Made by a program: the position numbers and the translations under genes. From the NCBI GenBank assembly GCA_902562285.1, contig CACESU010000007.1, forward strand, positions 1 through 64,000: 64,000 nt of DNA. The letters are read 5' to 3'. Under the pieces are notes generated by a model. The model had not been told where the DNA came from. It did no database searches and saw nothing but the letters and a program-made list of their open reading frames with translations. The DNA comes from an uncultured Alphaproteobacteria bacterium. Lineage in GTDB: Bacteria > Pseudomonadota > Alphaproteobacteria > Rhodobacterales > Rhodobacteraceae. Below are positions 57,785 to 64,000 of the stretch, piece after piece; within the stretch, counting starts at the first letter, position 1; every line of letters starts with the position of its first letter.

Positions 57785-59956
57785 ATGGCTTCAATAATGC
57801 TAAGTATTGAAGAACTGATTAATCAAATTAAATCATACAATCCAAATGCTGATTTTGATTTAATTAAGCAATCCTATAGTTATGGTTTTAATGCTCATAA
57901 AGGTCAGTATAGGGCTTCAGGAGAAATATATTTTACCCACCCTGTAGAGGTGGCTAAGATAGTAATCGATTTAAAGCTTGATGAAGCTACCATAAAAACT
58001 GCTCTTCTTCATGATACAATTGAAGATACCAGTAGATCTCTAAAACAACTGGAAACTGTATTTGGTGAAGAAGTGTCGCAACTAGTTGATGGGGTGACAA
58101 AACTTACTAATTTAGAAATAAGTTCATTAGAAACAAAGCACGCAGAAAATTTTAGAAAACTTTTTATGGCTATGAGCAAAGACTTAAGAGTTTTACTAGT
58201 AAAGCTTGCAGACAGACTGCATAATATGAGAACCATCAGAGCCTTGCCAATAGATAAACAAATTAGAAAATCTAAAGAAACAATGGAAATTTTTGCACCA
58301 TTAGCTGGTCGAATGGGTATGCAATTTATGAGAGAGGAATTAGAAGATTTAAGTTTTCGTGTTCTTAACCCTGAAGCTCGAAATTCAATTATTAGAAGAT
58401 TTATTACTTTAAGAAAAGAAACTGATGATTTAGTTCCTAAAATTATAGATGACATCAAACAGCAACTAAAAAAAGAAAATATAATTGCTATAGTTACTGG
58501 TAGAGAGAAAAAACCATATTCCATTTGGAGAAAAATGCAATACAAAAAGGAAGGTTTTACAAGACTTTCTGATATTTTTGCTTTTAGAATTGTTACTAAA
58601 AATGAGACTGATGCATATATTGCAATGGGCTCAGTCCATCGGAGGTGGAGAGCAGTACCAGGTAATTTTAAAGATTATATTAGTCATCCTAAGAGTAATG
58701 GTTATAGATCGATTCATACTACAGTCTCTGGAAGAGATGGAAAAAGAGTCGAGGTGCAAATTAGAACTGAAGAAATGAACGAAGTAGCGGAAAGTGGGGT
58801 TGCTGCTCATTGGTCTTATAGGGATGGAGAACGTGTAAAGAATCCATTTGTTGTAGACCCTTTTAAGTGGTTGAAAGGATTAAGTGATGGATTCATTAAA
58901 AGTGAAAATCCAAGTGAGTTCTTTGAGCATGTAAAATTAGAAATGTTTCAAGACCAAGTATTTTGTTTTACCCCAAAAGGAGAAGTAATTAAATTACCAA
59001 GGGGAGCAACACCAATTGACTTTGCATATGCAATTCACACTAGAATTGGGGACAGTTGTGTGGGTTCTCTGGTTGATGGTCAAAGAGTGCCTTTGTGGAC
59101 AAAATTAAAAAATGGTCAATCTGTGTCAATTATTAGATCTGAAGCACAAAAACCACAATCAAGTTGGGAAACAATGGTCTGTACAGGCAGAGCAAAAAAT
59201 GCCATTAGAAGAAAATTAAGAGAAGAAAAAAGGGTGGAAAATATAAAAATTGGTAAAGAGATTGCGCGTGTTTCATTTGAAAAAATAGGAAAAAAAGTTA
59301 CTGAAAAGGCTTTAATTACAGCAGCAAAAAAACTTGTTATTAATAGTGTAGATGATTTATTAGCTTCTCTTGGTTCAGTAGAGTTAACAGGTGATGAACT
59401 TATAAAAACTCTTTATCCAAAAAAAGTAACTGGGCTTACTATACAAAATTTCGGTCAAAGAAAACTCTCTTTTGTTGGTTTAGATCCTAATCAACAGGCT
59501 AATACAGCATCTTGTTGTATGCCAGTTCCAGGAGAAAGAATTGTTGGAGTTGCTGAAAAACAAAAAGGAATTATAATACATGCCATTGATTGTGATAATC
59601 TAGAAAATATTCATAATAAGACAAGGGATTGGTTGGATTTGCGTTGGCCTGACGGCGATATTCAAAATTCTCATCCAACATGTTTAACTATTTCAATGTA
59701 TAATGGTGTAGGTGTATTGGGTAGGATTTGCTCTTTAATAGGCGAAAGGGGAGCGAATATTACAAATATAGACTTTGTTGACAGAAAACCAGATTTTTAC
59801 AGCATAATAATAGAAATGCATGTAAAAGATCTGAAACATTTGTCTAATATTATGACTTCTATTGAGGCAGATACTGATATTGCAGTTGTAATAAGAACAA
59901 GAGAAGTTTTTGAAACATCTAGTAATGAAAATACTCGGATACTATCTAATAATTGA
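57785..59956 (+). CDS. rsh: Bifunctional (p)ppGpp synthetase/hydrolase (RelA/SpoT homologue)
   Basis: A long RSH enzyme of 723 residues. The HD hydrolase domain is intact (TALLHDTIEDTSRSL, with the HDxxED motif at about residues 80-85; KLADRLHNMRTI). The synthetase domain includes FTRLSDIFAFRIV and PKSNGYRSIHTTVSG. A TGS domain (FCFTPKGEVIKLPRGATPID) and C-terminal ACT domain (GERGANITNIDFVDRKPDF) follow. The intact motifs predict both activities, as expected for the single RSH of alphaproteobacteria. Confidence 0.96.
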   Translation: MASIMLSIEELINQIKSYNPNADFDLIKQSYSYGFNAHKGQYRASGEIYFTHPVEVAKIVIDLKLDEATIKTALLHDTIEDTSRSLKQLETVFGEEVSQLVDGVTKLTNLEISSLETKHAENFRKLFMAMSKDLRVLLVKLADRLHNMRTIRALPIDKQIRKSKETMEIFAPLAGRMGMQFMREELEDLSFRVLNPEARNSIIRRFITLRKETDDLVPKIIDDIKQQLKKENIIAIVTGREKKPYSIWRKMQYKKEGFTRLSDIFAFRIVTKNETDAYIAMGSVHRRWRAVPGNFKDYISHPKSNGYRSIHTTVSGRDGKRVEVQIRTEEMNEVAESGVAAHWSYRDGERVKNPFVVDPFKWLKGLSDGFIKSENPSEFFEHVKLEMFQDQVFCFTPKGEVIKLPRGATPIDFAYAIHTRIGDSCVGSLVDGQRVPLWTKLKNGQSVSIIRSEAQKPQSSWETMVCTGRAKNAIRRKLREEKRVENIKIGKEIARVSFEKIGKKVTEKALITAAKKLVINSVDDLLASLGSVELTGDELIKTLYPKKVTGLTIQNFGQRKLSFVGLDPNQQANTASCCMPVPGERIVGVAEKQKGIIIHAIDCDNLENIHNKTRDWLDLRWPDGDIQNSHPTCLTISMYNGVGVLGRICSLIGERGANITNIDFVDRKPDFYSIIIEMHVKDLKHLSNIMTSIEADTDIAVVIRTREVFETSSNENTRILSNN

Positions 59957-59977
59957 TGAGTGCATTCTCTAAAGAAA

Positions 59978-60565
59978 ATGGTTTTTAAAAGAAAAAAAAA
60001 ACAAACTATCTTCAAGAGCCTAAAGTCCTTATTTTTTCCAGATGGGGGTTGGCGGAGAGCTCTTGAATATTTAAGCCATAGGATAAAAAGGTTACCAGAT
60101 AGTCCACATAGAGTCGCTTTAGGTCTCTCATTTGGTGTATTTGCTTCTTTTTCACCGCTATTTGGCTTTCACTTTTTATTAGGAGCTCTATTAGCATACG
60201 TTTTTAATGCTAATATTTTCGCTTCTTTATTAGGAACTTTTTTTGCTAATCCTATCACTTTTCCATTTATTGCAGCTTTATGTGTAAAAACAGGCAATTT
60301 TTTTTTAGATCAATCTTATATTGTAAAAAAAGATAGAAATAGTTTGGATACTTTGGTATTTGATTCTGAACTAACTAGTTTAAGTGTTTTTGAAAAATTT
60401 CTTGTTGAAGTTTATTTTGATAAATTTATTCCTTATGCTGTTGGAGGAATAATTTGTGGTATAATAACTGCGTTTTTTATTTATATTTTATCAAAACCAC
60501 TTATTGATTCTTATCAAAAAAGAAAAAGAAAAAGAAAAATTAATAAATCAAATAAAAAGAAATAA
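59978..60565 (+). CDS. DUF2062 family membrane protein
   Basis: About 195 residues with two or three hydrophobic segments (roughly residues 47-85 and 155-178) and very basic ends. The core PHRVALGLSFGVFASFSPLF plus GTFFANPITFPFIAALCVKTG is diagnostic of DUF2062, whose function is unknown. The slot between the RSH gene and pdxJ is common for it in alphaproteobacteria. I prefer the ATG at 59978; a GTG six codons earlier is in frame. Confidence 0.9.
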   Translation: MVFKRKKKQTIFKSLKSLFFPDGGWRRALEYLSHRIKRLPDSPHRVALGLSFGVFASFSPLFGFHFLLGALLAYVFNANIFASLLGTFFANPITFPFIAALCVKTGNFFLDQSYIVKKDRNSLDTLVFDSELTSLSVFEKFLVEVYFDKFIPYAVGGIICGIITAFFIYILSKPLIDSYQKRKRKRKINKSNKKK

Positions 60566-60573
60566 TGGAGTAA

Positions 60574-61335
60574 ATGTTTGTTATGCAAGAGGGTGCTAGA
60601 ATTCGATTAGGTGTAAATATTGATCACGTTGCAACACTTAGAAATGCTCGAGGTACATTTTATCCTGACCCACTAAGAATGGTAAAAATTTTGGAGAAGC
60701 TTAAAGTTGATGGAATTACACTTCATCTAAGAGAAGATAGGAGACATATAATTGATAAAGATGTTGTTAGTATTATTAAAGAAACTAATCTTCCAGTAAA
60801 TTTAGAAATGGCTGCTACAGAAGAAATGCAAAATATTGCCACAAATCTTATTCCTAGTGCAGTTTGTTTAGTTCCTGAAAAGAGGGAAGAAAGGACAACT
60901 GAAGGTGGTTTAGATGTGATAAATGAAGAAGAAAAATTAAAAACTTTTTTGAGACCTTTAGCAGAAAAAGAAATTCGTATATCTTTATTTGTTTCGCCTG
61001 AGCTTAAACAAATTGAAGCGGCTTCAAGAGTTGGAGCAACTATAGTGGAACTAAACACAGGGACCTTCTGTGACCTATTAATAGAACAAAAAAAAGAAAG
61101 GTATTTAGACGAATTTAAAAAACTTACAAAGGCAGCAAATTTTGGGAAGAAGTTAGGCTTAGAAATTCATGGAGGGCATGGTTTAACTTACGATAGTGTA
61201 AAATATATAGCGTCCATTCCAGAAATGACTGAACTGAACATAGGTCATTTTTTAATTTCTGAATCAGTTTTTGATGGTATAGAAAAAACAATTTACAAAA
61301 TGCGCCAAGAAATAGATAAATCACAAAAAACATAG
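60574..61335 (+). CDS. pdxJ: Pyridoxine 5'-phosphate synthase
   Basis: Condenses 1-deoxyxylulose 5-phosphate with 3-amino-2-oxopropyl phosphate to make pyridoxine phosphate; 253 residues. Family blocks are RLGVNIDHVATLRNARGT, GITLHLREDRRHI, VNLEMAATEEM, LVPEKREERTTEGGLDV and EIHGGHGLTYD. GGAG at 60567-60570 is only 3 bases from this ATG and 12 from an in-frame ATG at 60583, so the start is uncertain by three codons. PLP is the cofactor of several enzymes encoded here (LysA, Dat, PatB-type). Confidence 0.96.
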   Translation: MFVMQEGARIRLGVNIDHVATLRNARGTFYPDPLRMVKILEKLKVDGITLHLREDRRHIIDKDVVSIIKETNLPVNLEMAATEEMQNIATNLIPSAVCLVPEKREERTTEGGLDVINEEEKLKTFLRPLAEKEIRISLFVSPELKQIEAASRVGATIVELNTGTFCDLLIEQKKERYLDEFKKLTKAANFGKKLGLEIHGGHGLTYDSVKYIASIPEMTELNIGHFLISESVFDGIEKTIYKMRQEIDKSQKT

Positions 61336-61342
61336 GTGATTA

Positions 61343-61756
61343 ATGCTACTTGGAATTGGAAATGACATTGTTTCTATTAAAAGAATTGAAAGGGCTTATA
61401 ATAAGTTTGGTAAACGTTTTGAAGAACGCATTTATACTAGTGAAGAACGAAAATTGGTATGGAAAAGAGGCTCACCTTGTTATAAAACACTATCAAATCG
61501 TTGGGCTGCAAAAGAAGCTTTTGTAAAAGCACTTGGTATAGGATTTAGTAAAGGAGTTTTTTGGAGAGATATATCAATTATAAATAATTCAATTGGAAAA
61601 CCTTGCTTAGTAATAAATGGTTTTGCAAAAAAGTACTTACAAAGCATTTTACCTTTAAATACTCGTTCCTATTTACACGTATCGATTTCAGATGAAAAAG
61701 ATTTTGTAAATGCATTTGTAATTATAGAAGTAAGAGACTTAGTAAATATTAATTAA
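61343..61756 (+). CDS. acpS: Holo-[acyl-carrier-protein] synthase
   Basis: Transfers the phosphopantetheine arm of CoA to ACP; 137 residues. The metal-binding Asp is in GIGNDIVSIKRIERAY and the catalytic block is NRWAAKEAFVKALGIGF. The pdxJ-acpS-lepB-rnc-era order is a hallmark of alphaproteobacteria; gaps here are 7 bases to pdxJ and 18 to lepB. Confidence 0.96.
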   Translation: MLLGIGNDIVSIKRIERAYNKFGKRFEERIYTSEERKLVWKRGSPCYKTLSNRWAAKEAFVKALGIGFSKGVFWRDISIINNSIGKPCLVINGFAKKYLQSILPLNTRSYLHVSISDEKDFVNAFVIIEVRDLVNIN

Positions 61757-61774
61757 ATTGAGAATTTAAAAACT

Positions 61775-62566
61775 ATGAGATCAAAAGAAAAAACCTATTT
61801 TGAAAGCATAAAGGAATTTATTAAAACTATCTTATTTGCTTTAATAATTGCTGGATTAATTCGAACATTATTTTTTCAGCCATTTTGGATACCCTCTGGT
61901 TCTATGAAGCCTAACCTTTTGATTGGAGATTATATTTTTGTAAACAAATTTGTTTATGGTTATTCTAAATATTCTTGTCCATTCTCTCTATGTCCATTTA
62001 CAGGAAGAATATTTTATAGTGAACCCAAGAGAGGTGATGTTGTAGTTTTTAGACATCCTGTAAACGGTAAAGACTATGTTAAAAGATTAATAGGATTACC
62101 AGGAGATGAAATTTCAATTAAAAATGGGCGTTTGATACTAAATGGAAAAAAAATTAATACTCAAAATATTAATTTCTTTACCGAGAAAAAGGAAAAACAG
62201 GGTCCTTTAGAATCTATTCCAAGATGTAGCAATGCGCCAGTTTCATTAGGAGCTGAATGTAAGAAAAGGCAATACTTGGAAGAAATTGCCAACAATTTAA
62301 AAGTAAAAGTACTTGATATATCTGACAATGAATATGGTGATAATATTTCGTCTTTAACTATTCCTAAAGACAGTTTTTTCTTTATTGGTGATAATCGAGA
62401 CAATTCACTAGATAGTCGTTTTAGTAGAGCCGCAGGTGGTGTTGGTTTTGTTAAATCTGAAAACCTAATTGGTAGAGCAGACGGTATATTATTTTCTTCA
62501 GCTGGTAATATGTTAATTTCATTTTGGTCATGGAGAAAAGATCGTTTTTTTAAGGCAGTAAATTGA
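61775..62566 (+). CDS. lepB: Signal peptidase I
   Basis: Membrane-anchored serine protease that removes signal peptides; 263 residues. One membrane segment (about residues 15-34) is followed by box B with the catalytic Ser in IPSGSMKPNLLIGDYIFVNK, box D with the catalytic Lys in GKDYVKRLIGLPGDEI, and box E in FFIGDNRDNSLDSRF. The end overlaps the rnc start by four bases (TTGA). Confidence 0.96.
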   Translation: MRSKEKTYFESIKEFIKTILFALIIAGLIRTLFFQPFWIPSGSMKPNLLIGDYIFVNKFVYGYSKYSCPFSLCPFTGRIFYSEPKRGDVVVFRHPVNGKDYVKRLIGLPGDEISIKNGRLILNGKKINTQNINFFTEKKEKQGPLESIPRCSNAPVSLGAECKKRQYLEEIANNLKVKVLDISDNEYGDNISSLTIPKDSFFFIGDNRDNSLDSRFSRAAGGVGFVKSENLIGRADGILFSSAGNMLISFWSWRKDRFFKAVN

Positions 62567-63252
62567 AACTCAATCCTAATCAAAAAGAACTATGTAAAAA
62601 TATAGATTATTCGTTCCAAAATTTAAAATTACTTGAGCAGGCATTAATTCATTCTTCTCTAAAATCAAAAGGTTCTAATAATAATCAAAGAATGGAATTT
62701 TTAGGGGACAGAATTCTGGGTTTCGTAATTTCAGATTATCTATTTTATAATTATCCTGAATGGAGAGAAGGTGATCTTGCTTTAAATTATAATTCTTTGG
62801 TCTGTAAAGAGACATGTAGTGAAATTGCAGAGTATATTGGATTAGGTCCTTCACTTATTATGGGTAAATCAGAGTCGAAGCATGGCGGTAGATTAAAAAA
62901 AGCTATTTTAGCTGATGCTTTAGAAGCCCTTATTTGTGCAGTTTATTTAGATTCCGATTTTAATAATATTAAAAAATTAATTTTGAAATTATGGGTTTCA
63001 AAATTACAAAATGTTGGAGATATCGAGTTGGATCCTAAAACAGCATTACAGCAATGGGTTCAAAGTAAAGGAGGTGGGTTACCAAATTATACTGATCTTA
63101 AACGAGAGGGATTAGACCATGACCCAATATTTCATGTGGAGGTTAAACTACAAAATGGTTTAAAATCAACTGGTAAAGCCAAATCTAAGAGAAAAGCTCA
63201 ACAAAATGCTGCTCAGAAATTGTTATATAAGATAAGAAATAGTAATGAATGA
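62563..63252 (+). CDS. rnc: Ribonuclease III
   Basis: Double-strand-specific RNase for rRNA and mRNA processing; 229 residues with an N-terminal nuclease domain and a C-terminal dsRNA-binding domain (about residues 155-225). The signature helix reads NQRMEFLGDRILG where nearly all relatives have NERLEFLGD, so the first conserved Glu (Glu38 in Escherichia coli) is Gln42; the remaining acids (Glu45, Asp49, and the DALEAL Asp/Glu pair) are intact. Start is TTG within the lepB stop; overlaps era by 8 bases. Confidence 0.95.
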   Translation: MKLNPNQKELCKNIDYSFQNLKLLEQALIHSSLKSKGSNNNQRMEFLGDRILGFVISDYLFYNYPEWREGDLALNYNSLVCKETCSEIAEYIGLGPSLIMGKSESKHGGRLKKAILADALEALICAVYLDSDFNNIKKLILKLWVSKLQNVGDIELDPKTALQQWVQSKGGGLPNYTDLKREGLDHDPIFHVEVKLQNGLKSTGKAKSKRKAQQNAAQKLLYKIRNSNE

Positions 63253-64000
63253 TAAATCCGAAAAGTGTGGAATAGTTTCAATTATTGGAGAAGTAAACGT
63301 TGGTAAATCAAGTCTAATCAATATTCTTATTAAGAAAAAAATATCAATAATTACTCATAAATCAAATACAACAATTAAACAAATAAAAGGTATAAGAAGT
63401 TATAAAAATTCCCAGGTAATTTTTATCGATACACCTGGGTTGTACAATAATAAGGGGAAAACTAATCGTAATTTCCTAAGGGAAATTTGGAATGCAATTT
63501 CTGAATCTGATTTTGTATGTTTAGTAATTGACTGTAGTAGACCTATTTCAAATAACATATATCAACTACTTGAACAAATAAATTCTAAAAATAAATCAAA
63601 AAAAAGATTAGTACTTGTACTAAACAAAATCGATCTTTTAAAAAAAGAGACATTACTAATTAAGGTTAAAGAAATAAATGAAAAATTTGAGTTTGATCAA
63701 ACATTTATGATTTCAGCCCTCAAAAATGATGGTATAGACGATTTATTGGACTGGTTAATTCTAAACCTGAAAGGAAAAAAATGGTTATATCCACCTACCA
63801 TTACTTCTGACCAAAGTATTGATGAGCATTTAAATGAAAAAACTAGAGAAATTATTCTACTCCGTATCCATGATGAGATACCCTACAATATTGAGGTTTA
63901 TTCTGATCAGATTATTAACGTTTCAAAAACAAAAATTAGGGTTTTCCAGTCTATCTATGTAAAAAACCAAAGGCATCGTAGTATCTTAATCGGTAACAAA
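63245..64000 (+). CDS. era: GTPase Era (3'-truncated by window edge)
   Basis: Essential ribosome-assembly GTPase that binds the 3' end of 16S rRNA. The frame is open from the ATG at 63245 to the last base; 252 residues are visible of about 300. G1 is GEVNVGKSSL (an atypical form of GRPNVGKST but still a valid Walker A), the switch segment is SNTTIKQIKGI, G3 is FIDTPG, G4 is NKID and G5 is ISAL. The C-terminal part enters the KH domain (REIILLRIHDEIPY). It overlaps rnc by 8 bases, so the two rRNA-maturation genes are translationally coupled. Confidence 0.95.
   Translation, partial: MNDKSEKCGIVSIIGEVNVGKSSLINILIKKKISIITHKSNTTIKQIKGIRSYKNSQVIFIDTPGLYNNKGKTNRNFLREIWNAISESDFVCLVIDCSRPISNNIYQLLEQINSKNKSKKRLVLVLNKIDLLKKETLLIKVKEINEKFEFDQTFMISALKNDGIDDLLDWLILNLKGKKWLYPPTITSDQSIDEHLNEKTREIILLRIHDEIPYNIEVYSDQIINVSKTKIRVFQSIYVKNQRHRSILIGNK

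Noticed and set aside
58009-58545. A 178-codon open frame antisense to the (p)ppGpp synthetase gene
   Set aside because: It lies fully inside the well-conserved RSH gene on the opposite strand, has no recognisable domain and no ribosome binding site; long antisense frames arise from codon bias.

Overview
This is a gene-dense, AT-rich stretch (roughly 30% G+C by eye) of a bacterial chromosome. I read 71 protein-coding genes, two of them cut by the window edges (atpD at the left, era at the right). I see no rRNA, tRNA, insertion sequence, prophage, integrase, CRISPR array or defence locus. No gene-free stretch exceeds about 205 bases, and many genes abut or overlap. Gene content and order point to an alphaproteobacterium: argH-lptM-lysA with a divergent tlpA, the run RSH-DUF2062-pdxJ-acpS-lepB-rnc-era, ETF-QO/TPR/ispE/polyprenyl synthase, DUF1467 beside mce, DUF1244 beside pyk, and HrcA/CIRCE-type control of groESL. 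Intact purine, pyrimidine, arginine, lysine/DAP and isoprenoid genes argue for a free-living organism with a streamlined genome (marine lineages are the obvious comparison) rather than an obligate intracellular one. The exact clade cannot be fixed from this window alone.

Layout. 0-2.4 kb: end of the ATP synthase operon and a TetA-like MFS exporter. 2.4-5.9 kb (minus): HAD hydrolase, ribF, a YcgN-type cysteine-cluster protein and prs. 6-8.1 kb: groES-groEL behind a CIRCE operator, ending at a hairpin terminator shared with convergent purE-purK (8.1-9.7 kb). 9.8-14 kb: small heat-shock protein, then a minus-strand block lgt-midA-pgeF-trxB. 14-16.2 kb: ubiK-like, ybjN-like, proC and csaA. 16.2-20 kb: tdk and carB. 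20.2-22.6 kb: aspS and a nitroreductase. 22.6-26.2 kb (minus): phytase-like protein, dapD, dapE, mce, DUF1467. 26.3-32.5 kb: yggT, argG, then the most metabolism-specific part of the window (iron-dependent alcohol dehydrogenase, alpha/beta hydrolase, thiolase, D-amino-acid transaminase, DUF1244). 32.7-38.4 kb: pyk, rpmI, rplT, pheS, pheT. 38.4-45.4 kb: greA, ETF-QO, a TPR protein, ispE, polyprenyl synthase, a tRNA1(Val)-type methyltransferase and a small DUF465 gene. 45.4-51 kb: glutamine amidotransferase, tlpA, argH, lptM, lysA, a zinc-ribbon protein and plsC. 51-56.7 kb: accA, a PatB-type aminotransferase, def, fmt, rnhA, DUF3429 and ispH. 56.8-64 kb: folK, rpoZ, the (p)ppGpp enzyme, DUF2062, pdxJ, acpS, lepB, rnc, era.

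How the genes fit together. The window is almost all housekeeping: energy (ATP synthase, ETF-QO, pyruvate kinase), translation (aspS, pheST, L35, L20, def, fmt, omega subunit of RNA polymerase), proteostasis (GroESL, Hsp20), envelope (lgt, lepB, LptM, PlsC), isoprenoid and quinone synthesis (ispE, ispH, polyprenyl synthase, UbiK), and amino-acid and nucleotide synthesis.

I did not find a convincing undescribed system. The points most worth a second look are substitutions at normally conserved positions in RNase III and IspE, a signature in AspRS that predicts non-discriminating aminoacylation, gene-order breaks (carB away from carA and greA; zinc-ribbon protein next to plsC without ftsEX), five genes that appear to start with TTG, two small genes below usual length cut-offs, and small repeats and palindromes in intergenic DNA.
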